8,149 bases of DNA from an uncultured Prevotellaceae bacterium (lineage in GTDB: Bacteria > Bacteroidota > Bacteroidia > Bacteroidales > Bacteroidaceae). The notes beneath the pieces are model-generated. The model saw nothing but the letters and a program-made list of their open reading frames with translations. It did not search any database and had not been told where the DNA came from. A program made the position numbers and the translations under genes. Within the stretch, counting starts at the first letter, position 1. Each line of letters opens with the position of its first letter. The stretch is from NCBI GenBank assembly GCA_946539475.1, contig CAMNHM010000124.1, positions 1 through 8,149 on the forward strand, in the 5' to 3' direction. Of this stretch, positions 1-5,798 are shown one piece after another.

Positions 1-1
1 C

Positions 2-277
2 GTGCCGTTCAACATTGCCTCCTACGCCCTGCTCACCATGATGATGGCGCAGGTGGTAGGCCTGCAGCCAGGCGAGTTCATCCACACCACGGGCGACACC
101 CACCTCTACCTGAACCACCTCGAGCAGGCCCGCCTGCAGCTGACACGCCAGCCGCGCCCGCTGCCCGTGATGAAGATCAACCCCGTCGTGAAGGACCTCT
201 TCGCCTTCCGCTACGAGGACTTCCAGCTGGAGGGCTACGACCCTTGGCCCCACATCAAGGCCGAGGTCAGCGTGTAG
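2..277 (+). CDS. thyA: Thymidylate synthase, C-terminal part (5' truncated by window edge)
   Basis: Thymidylate synthase makes dTMP from dUMP using 5,10-methylene-tetrahydrofolate and releases dihydrofolate, in the cytoplasm. The 91 visible residues match the C-terminal third of the family: the [10 protein letters not shown] segment, which contains the Asn that contacts the dUMP base; GDTHLY with the His and Tyr that bind the deoxyribose; [10 protein letters not shown]; and the closing [17 protein letters not shown]. From PFN to the end it is 90 residues, the same as I recall for the E. coli enzyme, so about 170 residues, including the catalytic Cys, lie upstream of the window. The reading frame is open from base 2; the first GTG is an internal Val codon, not a start. 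The C-terminus reads EVSV, where many homologues have PVAI or PVAV. The partner enzyme FolA is encoded 2 kb downstream on the same strand. Confidence 0.96.
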   Translation: MPFNIASYALLTMMMAQVVGLQPGEFIHTTGDTHLYLNHLEQARLQLTRQPRPLPVMKINPVVKDLFAFRYEDFQLEGYDPWPHIKAEVSV

Positions 278-324
278 AAGAAAGGGGATGGCGATGCCGT
301 TTCGAGCGGCTAAATGTCAAAACA

Positions 325-358
325 ACAGCTCCCATCCCTTGACGGGGAGGGGAGCTGT
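325..358. terminator. Hairpin between the converging thyA and M56 peptidase genes
   Basis: A 14-bp stem (ACAGCTCCC-A-TCCC against its complement, one A-G mismatch) closes a 6-nt loop. Read on the minus strand it is followed by TGTTTTGACATTT, a U-rich run, so it best fits an intrinsic terminator for the peptidase gene ending at 379. On the plus strand the hairpin follows thyA by about 50 bases but has no T-run after it, so termination of thyA there is less certain. The placement between convergent genes suggests a shared terminator. Confidence 0.72.
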
Positions 359-378
359 CTAGATATGGCGCAGCGACG

Positions 379-1656
379 CTAGTTCAGCTTGAAGGTGATG
401 GGCATTGAGAATCTTACGCGCACATTCTTTCCGTCCTGCTTGCCAGGCGTCCACTTCGGCATGGCATTGACTACGCGGATGGCCTCGGCATCGATCTCGT
501 CGCTCACGCTCTGAATCACTTTGGCATGGCTCACCTTGCCGTCCTTCTCGATGATGAACTCCACGACGACCGTGCCCTGCTTGTTAGTCTCCATAGCGGC
601 CTTGGGGTAGCGGACGTTCTCCATGAGAAACTTTATCACCGTTAAGTCACCAGGGAATACCGGCATCTGCTCCACCTCGTCGTAAGGCTCCTGATCGGCA
701 GTAGGATTGGCAATGCTGATCACCCCGAGCTTCGACTTCAGCTGGGCGTCCTTACGGCCTTTCTTCACGATCTTCTTCTGCGGCTGCTGATAGACGTAGT
801 CGTTCACGGTCTCGGCATTCAGAGCCAGGGTGATGCCCACGACGGGCACCAGGGCGAGCAGCTTCAGCAGGCTCGCGCTGCTTGATTTCTTATGTAGCAT
901 CATGGTTATGCGGTTTTTGAGGGTACTGTGACTGATGCCGTTCACGACCGAGTACCCGCAGTCGACGACGGCCTTTTGGATAAGCAGATACTGATACTGA
1001 CGCATATTGATGCCTTGAGAGAGTACCGCCGCATCGGCCTCGTACTCGTGGATGGCGCGCAGGTCCTGGCGCAGCATCCACATGGCGGGGTTGAACCATT
1101 GCAGGGCGGTGAGCGTGTCAACGAGGAGCAGGTCGAGCGTGTGGCGCCGACGGATGTGTCCCCGTTCATGGGCGAGCACGGCGGCATCGAGGGCCGCATA
1201 GTCGCCGGGTGAGAGTACGATGTAGTGCATCCAGCTGAAGGGCGATACCTTCTTCTGGGTCACGCAAATCGTAATGCCGTCAGGCTGACGGTGATGCTCG
1301 CTCCTCCGGATGAGCAGCATGACCTGAGCCAGCGACCACAGCTGATGGGCCAGCGTGGCGACGACTCCTGCGAGGAATACGCCTACGGCAGCCTGTTGCC
1401 ACCATGCTGCCGACGGTTCCAGCACGCCCATCGTGGGCAGCTCTGCAGCGATGCTGCCTGTCGTCGGCGACACTGTCACGGTGTGGTGGATCGTCACCAC
1501 GCACAGCGGCAGCACAAACGAGGCAACTGCCGTCGCCAGCAGCACCACGCGATTGACTGTGTGGAACGTCTCGCGGCTCAGCAGCAGGCGGTAGAACATG
1601 TAGAACACCGCCACCAGCGCAGCCGCCTTCAGGTCGTATAGCAGAAACCCCAGCAT
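379..1656 (-). CDS. BlaR1-like M56 family membrane metallopeptidase with C-terminal TonB domain
   Basis: A 425-residue predicted inner-membrane zinc protease. Hydrophobic segments at about residues 4-25, 37-58 and 88-115 precede the cytoplasmic protease region. The zinc motif HERGH is at 163-167, and HEYEAD at 203-208 supplies the likely third ligand, an acidic residue. A further membrane segment at about 262-280 leads to a Lys-rich linker and a TonB C-terminal-type domain at about 330-425, with VRYPKAA, GTVVVEFIIEKDGKV and the closing MPITFKLN. BlaR1 and MecR1 instead end in a penicillin-binding sensor domain, which is absent here. The gene lies 29 bp downstream of a BlaI-type repressor, the family's usual partner, which the protease would inactivate on stimulus. 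The signal sensed cannot be read from the sequence. No Shine-Dalgarno is visible before the ATG. Confidence 0.92.
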   Translation of the reverse strand: MLGFLLYDLKAAALVAVFYMFYRLLLSRETFHTVNRVVLLATAVASFVLPLCVVTIHHTVTVSPTTGSIAAELPTMGVLEPSAAWWQQAAVGVFLAGVVATLAHQLWSLAQVMLLIRRSEHHRQPDGITICVTQKKVSPFSWMHYIVLSPGDYAALDAAVLAHERGHIRRRHTLDLLLVDTLTALQWFNPAMWMLRQDLRAIHEYEADAAVLSQGINMRQYQYLLIQKAVVDCGYSVVNGISHSTLKNRITMMLHKKSSSASLLKLLALVPVVGITLALNAETVNDYVYQQPQKKIVKKGRKDAQLKSKLGVISIANPTADQEPYDEVEQMPVFPGDLTVIKFLMENVRYPKAAMETNKQGTVVVEFIIEKDGKVSHAKVIQSVSDEIDAEAIRVVNAMPKWTPGKQDGKNVRVRFSMPITFKLN

Positions 1657-1659
1657 AGT

Positions 1660-1695
1660 GATTTACGATTTACGGATTTTCGATTTTACGATTTG
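1660..1695. repeat. GATTTAC-type degenerate tandem repeat between repressor and peptidase genes
   Basis: Five imperfect copies of a 7-8 bp unit (GATTTAC, GATTTAC, GGATTTTC, GATTTTAC, GATTTG) fill the 29-bp gap and run over the stop codon and last codons of the repressor gene. On the transcribed minus strand it reads as GTAAATC units. The tract occupies the position where the ribosome-binding region of the peptidase gene would be. Confidence 0.7.
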
Positions 1696-2048
1696 TTGCT
1701 TTCTATCTGTTCAATCAGTTCCTTCAGCTCTTCCACAGAGATTTTCTCATCCTTCACGAAGCTGCTCACGGCGCTGAGGTAGGAATCGTCGAAGTAGTTC
1801 TTGATGATGCCCGTCAGGCTGCTGCGACCATACTCGCGCTCGCTGATGATGGGGAAATACTGGTAGGAGGTGCCAAACTGCTTGTGGTCGACAAACCCTT
1901 TCTTCTCCAGGATGCGCACCGTGGTCGACACGGTGTTGAAGTGGGGTCGGGGCTCGTCGTAATACTCCAGCAGCTCCTTGACGAACTTGGGTCCATGCTG
2001 CCATAGCACGTCCATGATTTCCTTTTCTTTTGTGGTTAGCTTTGTCAT
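1686..2048 (-). CDS. BlaI/MecI-family transcriptional repressor
   Basis: A 120-residue winged-helix DNA-binding protein of the penicillinase-repressor family. The N-terminal domain (about 3-70) shows the family pattern: LTTKEKEIMDVLWQHGP, then VKELLEYY, the recognition-helix region HFNTVSTTVRILEKKGFV, and the wing HKQFGTSYQYFPI. The C-terminal part (about 71-120) would form the dimerisation helices. The frame stays open to an ATG at 2072, adding MVKKKRRD; I chose 2048 because MTKLTTKEKE is the typical family start, but 2072 has a GGGGG-rich stretch upstream and cannot be excluded. No Asn-Phe pair, the cleavage site of staphylococcal BlaI, is seen in the C-terminal half, so cleavage, if it occurs, would be elsewhere. 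The next gene encodes its likely cognate protease. Two palindromes over its promoter point to autorepression. Confidence 0.93.
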   Translation of the reverse strand: MTKLTTKEKEIMDVLWQHGPKFVKELLEYYDEPRPHFNTVSTTVRILEKKGFVDHKQFGTSYQYFPIISEREYGRSSLTGIIKNYFDDSYLSAVSSFVKDEKISVEELKELIEQIESNKS

Positions 2049-2123
2049 GTCTCTTCTTTTTTTCTTTACCATTCATTACCCCCTTGCCGTTCAAAGGGGC
2101 GCGTCAGTATCTGTATCCGAGTG

Positions 2124-2154
2124 CAAAGTAACTAAAAGTTTTAGTTCTATCCAA
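2124..2154 (-). promoter_or_regulatory. Predicted promoter of the blaI-like/M56 operon
   Basis: On the minus strand, TTGG (2151-2154) is followed after 19 bp by TTACTTTG (2124-2131). This fits the Bacteroidota -33/-7 pattern with one mismatch in the TAnnTTTG core. It lies about 75 bp upstream of the repressor start and is covered by the first palindrome and the edge of the second. Confidence 0.55.
2130..2146. promoter_or_regulatory. Operator-like palindrome 1 (AACTAAAA-G-TTTTAGTT)
   Basis: A perfect 17-bp inverted repeat with a single central base. It abuts and overlaps the predicted -7 element of the repressor operon, where a bound dimer would block transcription. The half-site ACTAAAA differs from the TACA/TGTA core of staphylococcal BlaI and MecI, so assignment to this repressor rests on position. 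Confidence 0.65.
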
Positions 2155-2169
2155 CTAAAAGCTTTAGTT
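2153..2169. promoter_or_regulatory. Operator-like palindrome 2 (AACTAAA-AGC-TTTAGTT)
   Basis: A second 17-bp near-copy of the neighbouring palindrome, with 7-bp arms and a 3-base centre. The centres of the two sites are 23 bp apart, about two helical turns, so two dimers could bind the same face of the DNA. It overlaps the predicted -33 element. Confidence 0.65.
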
Positions 2170-2181
2170 TTTAATCTTTCT

Positions 2182-2206
2182 TAAGAAAAGAGATGCCCTT
2201 TTCTTA
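2182..2206. repeat. Perfect 9-bp inverted repeat in the divergent blaI/folA region
   Basis: TAAGAAAAG (2182-2190) and CTTTTCTTA (2198-2206) are exact complements around a 7-base spacer. A 12-bp palindrome, TTTCTTAAGAAA (2177-2188), overlaps its left arm. It lies between the repressor operators and the folA promoter. No T-run follows on either strand, so it is not a clear terminator. Confidence 0.5.
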
Positions 2207-2268
2207 GTTGTTCACACAAGTTTTGGGAAAAACGTGCCGACGAGGGCGTGAAAAAAAGTGAGCAGGAA

Positions 2269-2300
2269 TTTTGCTATTCCCTCGAATCTTTGTACCTTTG
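2269..2300 (+). promoter_or_regulatory. Predicted folA promoter
   Basis: TTTTG (2269-2273), a 19-bp spacer and TACCTTTG (2293-2300) match the Bacteroidota housekeeping promoter pattern (TTTG, about 19-21 bp, TAnnTTTG) with no mismatch in the core. The transcript would start near 2306, giving a leader of under 20 bases before the ATG at 2324. The BlaI-type operators are more than 100 bp upstream and do not overlap it. Confidence 0.7.
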
Positions 2301-2323
2301 CCAGCAAAAAGAGGTACATTAAT

Positions 2324-2815
2324 ATGGTTACGATGATTGCCGCCGTAGCGCGCAACCGCGCTATTGGCTTCGAGAACAAGCTTATCTACTGGCTGCCGAA
2401 CGACATGAAGCGCTTCCGACAGCTCACCACCGGACATACCATCCTGATGGGACGGCGGACGTTTGAAAGCCTTCCCAAGGGAGCGCTGCCCAATCGCCGC
2501 AACTGTGTGCTGACGCGCAGCCGACGGCCGTTGCCTGGCTGTGAGACCTTTGGCTCGTGGGACGAGTTCCTCATCACGTGCATGCCCGACGAGGAGATTT
2601 TCATCATTGGTGGGGCGAGCCTCTATCGTGACCTCCTCAGCAAGGCCGACCGCCTCTGCCTGACAGAGGTCGACGACGAGCCACAGCAGGCCGACACCTT
2701 CTTCCCCGACTATAGCGAGGGGTGGCAGGAGGTATGGCGCGAAGACCACGAAGCCGACGAGAAGCACAGCCATCGCTATGCCTTCGTCGACTACGAACGA
2801 GCTGTTAACTCTTAA
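2324..2815 (+). CDS. folA: Dihydrofolate reductase
   Basis: Reduces dihydrofolate, the by-product of ThyA, to tetrahydrofolate with NADPH; the target of trimethoprim. The 163-residue protein is close to the usual 160. Visible landmarks: MIAAVARNRAIG (4-15), the Met20-loop equivalent ENKLIYWLPND ending in the catalytic Asp27, the NADPH-binding HTILMGRRTFESLP, PNRRNCVLTRS, and IFIIGGASLYRDLL with the Gly-Gly phosphate-binding turn, then RLCLTEVDDE. In the Met20 loop the nearly universal Trp22 is Tyr, followed by Trp23. The ATG at 2324 was chosen because the predicted promoter lies just upstream; the ATG at 2333 is an alternative. Its last residues (Val-Asn-Ser) and stop codon fall inside the adjoining heptamer repeat. 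Confidence 0.96.
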   Translation: MVTMIAAVARNRAIGFENKLIYWLPNDMKRFRQLTTGHTILMGRRTFESLPKGALPNRRNCVLTRSRRPLPGCETFGSWDEFLITCMPDEEIFIIGGASLYRDLLSKADRLCLTEVDDEPQQADTFFPDYSEGWQEVWREDHEADEKHSHRYAFVDYERAVNS

Positions 2816-2883
2816 CTCTCATCTCTCAACTCTCATCTCTCAACTCTCATCTCTCAACTCTCAACTCTCATCTCTCAACTCCT
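2807..2883. repeat. Eleven tandem heptamers between folA and lrp
   Basis: Exactly 77 bp made of eleven 7-bp units: AACTCTT, then AACTCTC alternating with ATCTCTC (one AACTCTC doubled), ending in a diverged AACTCCT. It fills the whole gap between two convergent genes. It supplies the last two codons and stop of folA and touches the stop codon of lrp on the other strand. On the minus strand it is a purine-rich GAGAGTT tract. No hairpin is formed. Confidence 0.93.
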
Positions 2884-3361
2884 ACGCCTCTTCCAGCGTG
2901 AGGTCGTCGATGGGCAGCTGGCGGTCGATGGCTGAGTGGAACGAGATGATGCTCTCGCTGCGGGCCAAGCCGAGGGGCTGCAGCCTGTCGTGGATGATGG
3001 TCAGCAGGTGATGGTTGTTGTGGGCGTGGATCTTGATGAACAGGTCATAGTCGCCCGTGGTATAGTGGCACTCCACCACTTCGGGCATCTGCTTCAGCTG
3101 TTCCACCACCTCGTCGAACGACTCGGGATTCTTCAGGTTCAGTCCTATGAATGCGCAGGTCTCATACCCTATTTTCTCGGGGTCGATGATGAACTGCGAT
3201 CCTTTCAGCACACCAGCATTCGTCAGCTTCTGAATGCGCTGATGAATAGCTGCTCCACTAACGTTACATGCACGTGCCACCTCGAGGAAGGGGACGCGTG
3301 CGTCGTCGGCTATCATTTTCAAAATCTGCTTGTCTAGCCTGTCAAGCTTTGGGGTTGCCAT
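2882..3361 (-). CDS. Lrp/AsnC family transcriptional regulator
   Basis: A 159-residue regulator of the leucine-responsive/feast-famine type. An N-terminal winged helix-turn-helix (about 6-55: LDRLDKQILKMIADDAR, then CNVSGAAIHQRIQKLTNAGVL) binds DNA. The C-terminal RAM domain (about 66-143), with VVECHYTTGDYDLFIKI and SIISFHSAIDRQLPI, mediates oligomerisation and amino-acid sensing in this family. The size is typical. It begins 31 bp after the second exbD gene with no convincing promoter in the gap, so it is probably the last gene of the exb operon. Its target and ligand are unknown; an amino-acid exporter pair (azlCD) lies 3 kb away on the other strand. Confidence 0.94.
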   Translation of the reverse strand: MATPKLDRLDKQILKMIADDARVPFLEVARACNVSGAAIHQRIQKLTNAGVLKGSQFIIDPEKIGYETCAFIGLNLKNPESFDEVVEQLKQMPEVVECHYTTGDYDLFIKIHAHNNHHLLTIIHDRLQPLGLARSESIISFHSAIDRQLPIDDLTLEEA

Positions 3362-3392
3362 AGTCTTTTTCGATTTATGTTTGTTATTTTTT

Positions 3393-3920
3393 TTAGAGGG
3401 TTACTTGTTGTTTGCCCCGACGGGGCTGTGAGGCCTCTTGGCCCTTCTGGGTGGCCGAGTAGTTGATTCGCAGGGCGTTGTCCTGCCGTAGTGCCTGCTT
3501 GATGTCGCTGATGATGCCCATCGGCACGTCGCGGTCGGCCTTGATGCTGACCGTCATCCGCGCCAGGTCGTCGCTCGACATGCGGCTGCGCTCCTCGTCG
3601 AGGAACGCCTTGATGTCTTCGATCGTAGCCACCTCGTTGTTCAGCTGTATGAAGAACTGCTCGTCGCCGTCGTCCGTGGCCGTCGGCTTCCTGTCGTTCG
3701 TGCGTCCCACGTAGATGTTCACGATGCTCGCCTTGTGTCCCAGCTTCTGGATCTCCGTCCCCTGCGGCACTTCGTAGTGCACCTTCAGGTTGACCTCCCT
3801 CATGTGGGTGACGATCATGAAGAAGAACAGCACGGTGAAGATCAGGTCGGGCAGCGACGCGGTGTTCAGCATCGGCACGTCCTGCAGGCTGTCGTCTCTG
3901 CTAAAATACCTATTCCTCAT
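3393..3920 (-). CDS. exbD: Biopolymer transport protein ExbD (second copy, ExbD2)
   Basis: A 175-residue ExbD/TolR-family protein: a short cytoplasmic tail, one transmembrane helix at about 23-40 (LPDLIFTVLFFFMIVTH) and a periplasmic domain. Asp25 inside the helix corresponds to the proton-path Asp of ExbD. With ExbB it would convert proton motive force into movement of TonB. The periplasmic part includes the family's TVSIKADRDVPMGIISDIKQALRQ. I chose the ATG at 3920; a GTG three codons upstream (3929) is an alternative. Its start overlaps the end of exbD1 by 11 bp, suggesting coupled translation. The tail is rich in Gln, Arg and Lys. It is clearly diverged from ExbD1 rather than a recent duplicate. 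Confidence 0.92.
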   Translation of the reverse strand: MRNRYFSRDDSLQDVPMLNTASLPDLIFTVLFFFMIVTHMREVNLKVHYEVPQGTEIQKLGHKASIVNIYVGRTNDRKPTATDDGDEQFFIQLNNEVATIEDIKAFLDEERSRMSSDDLARMTVSIKADRDVPMGIISDIKQALRQDNALRINYSATQKGQEASQPRRGKQQVTL

Positions 3921-4482
3921 AGCTCTCACTGATTCTTTGTGGATAGACCAGGGCGATGGCGTCGCGCTCTTCCTGCGAGCACTGCCCGTAGTGACGGCCG
4001 AAGCGGCTCATCGCCAGCTCGTTGCGAAGCATGTTGTAGCCTCTGACGATGGCATTCTGCATCTCGAAATAGGCGTTGTAGCTGGTGTGCCTGTCTGTCT
4101 GGATGGTGATCACGTGCCTGTCGCTGACGCGGCAGCGCCCCATCAGGTGCACTTCGCGCTCGCTCTTCTCGGGCAGCGTGGGGTCGTCGGCGGCGTTCGC
4201 CACGAACTCTGCCACCCTTTTTGGCAGCTCCTCGTAGCCGATGGGCTCACCGTTGCAGGTGATCCTGTCGTCGGCGTCGAGGACGAGCTCCATGACGTTG
4301 CGCTCCTTCACCTCCACTTCCTGCTGCTCGGTGTCGTCCTCTGCCGGCGGCAGCTGTCGCGGCAGTCCCTTGTCGGGGTCCATCGACGAGGTGACGAGGA
4401 AGAATATCAGCAGCATGAACGAGATGTCAGCTGTCGACGTTGTGTTCAACCCAGGTACTTCTTTTCTTTTCCTCCTGAACAT
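3910..4482 (-). CDS. exbD: Biopolymer transport protein ExbD (first copy, ExbD1)
   Basis: A 190-residue ExbD/TolR-family protein. After a basic tail (MFRRKRKEVPGLN), STADISFMLLIFFLVTSS forms the single transmembrane helix (about 17-33), with Asp19 as the conserved proton-path residue. The periplasmic region has an acidic, Gln-rich linker (about 46-60) and the family segment HVITIQTDRHTSYNAYFEMQ. The C-terminal extension (about 155-190, SRFGRHYGQCSQEERDAIALVYPQRISE) goes beyond the usual ExbD domain of about 140 residues. It starts 7 bp after the small membrane-protein gene and overlaps exbD2. Paired, diverged ExbD genes after one exbB are common in Bacteroidota. Confidence 0.93.
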   Translation of the reverse strand: MFRRKRKEVPGLNTTSTADISFMLLIFFLVTSSMDPDKGLPRQLPPAEDDTEQQEVEVKERNVMELVLDADDRITCNGEPIGYEELPKRVAEFVANAADDPTLPEKSEREVHLMGRCRVSDRHVITIQTDRHTSYNAYFEMQNAIVRGYNMLRNELAMSRFGRHYGQCSQEERDAIALVYPQRISESYEE

Positions 4483-4489
4483 CTTCCTC

Positions 4490-4849
4490 TTATTTCTTTC
4501 TCAGTGCGCCCACGATGCTGACGATGGCCAGCATGACGATGAGCACGATGGGAGTCATGATCAGCATGTCGCTGGTGCGCAGCCAGAAGGCGTCGGCGAA
4601 TGCTTTGCCGTTGACCACCATCGGCTTTGTGCTGCCCAGGAGCCATGTGGCGCCCATCGTCACCACCAGCAGCGCTGCCGTCAGCAGGGCGATGCTGCGT
4701 GCCGGCACGCCGTTCTCCCTGCCGCCGTCCTTGCCTTGCAGGCGCAGGCCCCTCAACACCGACCATACGGTCAGTGCTGTTGCCACTAGCAGTAGCACGT
4801 AGATGGTGATCAGCACGAGGCTGACGAAGGTTGGCGACTCGAAGTTCAT
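4490..4849 (-). CDS. Small three-helix membrane protein of the exb operon, function unknown
   Basis: A 119-residue protein I do not recognise as a named family. It has three clear hydrophobic segments at about 9-31, 52-72 and 94-114, a short basic loop after the first (RGLRLQGKDGGREN), a loop TKPMVVNGKAFADAFWLRTSD between the second and third, and a basic end ALRKK. Its ATG overlaps the exbB stop codon as ATGA (4846-4849), a classic sign of coupled translation, and exbD1 follows after 7 bp. The frame is open further upstream, but that part is the shadow of exbB. Its place between motor components suggests an accessory subunit or assembly factor of the ExbB/ExbD complex, which is inference only. 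Confidence 0.85.
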   Translation of the reverse strand: MNFESPTFVSLVLITIYVLLLVATALTVWSVLRGLRLQGKDGGRENGVPARSIALLTAALLVVTMGATWLLGSTKPMVVNGKAFADAFWLRTSDMLIMTPIVLIVMLAIVSIVGALRKK

Positions 4850-5742
4850 AGCTCCCCTTTCCTCTTTCCGCTCTCCGCTTTCCCCTTCATCAGGATGTCG
4901 AGCAGCGAGATGGCCGATTCCTCCATCTGCGACGTCAGCCGCTCGATCTTCGAGAGGATATAGTTGTAGAATATCTGCAGGATAATGGCGACGATGATAC
5001 CGAAGATGGTCGTGATCAAGGCCACCTTCATACCCTCGGCCACGATGGTCGGGTTGATGTCGCCGGCCTCTTGTATCTGGTCGAAGGCCATCACCATTCC
5101 GATGACAGTTCCCAGGAATCCCAGCGACGGGGCAATGGCAATCATCAGGCGTATCCACGAGCAGCCTTTCTCCAGGTTGCCGCTCTGCACGGTGCCGTAG
5201 CTGACGATGTTGCGCTCAATGGTGGCGATGTCCTCGTCGGCATGCATCAGGCCTTGGTAGCAGATGCTGGCCACGGGGCCACGCGTGTCGCGACAGAGGT
5301 CCTTAGCGCCCTCGATGTCGTCGGCGGCCACCTTCTGCTCGATGTCCTTCAGCAGTTTCTTCGTGTTCACCTCTGCCAGCGTGAGGTAGATGATGCGCTC
5401 AATGCAGAGTGCCAGGCCGATGACCAGTGCCAGTGCTACTAGCGACATAAAGCCTGCCGAGCCCTCCACGAACTTCGTCTTCAGCTGGTCGTGTATTCCC
5501 ATGCCTACTGCCTGGCTCATGGCCTGCAGGGCGCTCATGTCGTCCTCGCCGATCAGCTCTTCTACCGACATGTCGGCTGTCGTGTCGCCTAAGATGCTGT
5601 CGGTCAGGAGCGTGTCGCCCTGGCTGGCATCTATCGCCGTCGTCGTGGCGATGTCGGTGGATGGTGTGTCGTTCTGTGCAGAGGCTGCTGTGCCTGCCAG
5701 CAACATGCATGCAATTGCTACAGCGGCAATTAGCTTTCTCAT
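4846..5742 (-). CDS. exbB: ExbB/TolQ/MotA-family proton channel protein
   Basis: A 298-residue inner-membrane motor subunit that with ExbD forms the proton-driven complex energising TonB. MRKLIAAVAIACMLLAGTAASA (1-22) resembles a cleavable signal peptide ending ASA-Q. Residues 23-90 form an acidic, Thr- and Asp-rich periplasmic extension not found in E. coli ExbB. Three core helices follow at about 97-121, 198-222 and 241-264, with the MotA/TolQ/ExbB hallmark APSLGFLGTVIGM at 204-216 and a large cytoplasmic loop between the first two. The C-terminal cytoplasmic helix ends in a basic tail. It is the first gene of the operon, and a consensus promoter lies just upstream. Confidence 0.94.
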   Translation of the reverse strand: MRKLIAAVAIACMLLAGTAASAQNDTPSTDIATTTAIDASQGDTLLTDSILGDTTADMSVEELIGEDDMSALQAMSQAVGMGIHDQLKTKFVEGSAGFMSLVALALVIGLALCIERIIYLTLAEVNTKKLLKDIEQKVAADDIEGAKDLCRDTRGPVASICYQGLMHADEDIATIERNIVSYGTVQSGNLEKGCSWIRLMIAIAPSLGFLGTVIGMVMAFDQIQEAGDINPTIVAEGMKVALITTIFGIIVAIILQIFYNYILSKIERLTSQMEESAISLLDILMKGKAESGKRKGEL

Positions 5743-5767
5743 AATCGATCGTGATGAAATTTGACTG

Positions 5768-5798
5768 CAAAGTTACACATTCTTTCCCACCTGTACAA
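5768..5798 (-). promoter_or_regulatory. Predicted promoter of the exbB operon
   Basis: On the minus strand TTG (5796-5798), 20 bp, then TAACTTTG (5768-5775), a full match to the Bacteroidota TAnnTTTG core. It gives a leader of about 20 bases before the exbB ATG at 5742. No other good core was seen inside the five-gene unit. Confidence 0.7.

Noticed and set aside
1225..1641. Long plus-strand ORF opposite the M56 peptidase gene
   Set aside because: The product is rich in His, Arg, Cys and Gln, with no family pattern, and lies fully antisense to a gene with clear protease and TonB motifs.
2204..2773. Minus-strand ORF of 189 codons opposite folA
   Set aside because: It covers folA and its promoter in antisense; folA has all the catalytic motifs, so this is a shadow frame.
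3790..4521. Plus-strand ORF of 243 codons opposite the two exbD genes
   Set aside because: Antisense to two well-supported ExbD genes; the Val/His/Leu-rich composition is typical of a reverse-strand shadow.
4850..5158. Upstream extension of the small exb-operon protein
   Set aside because: The frame is open here but encodes an Asp/Gly/Arg/His-rich sequence that is the shifted frame of exbB. The ATG at 4849 in an ATGA overlap begins the hydrophobic protein.
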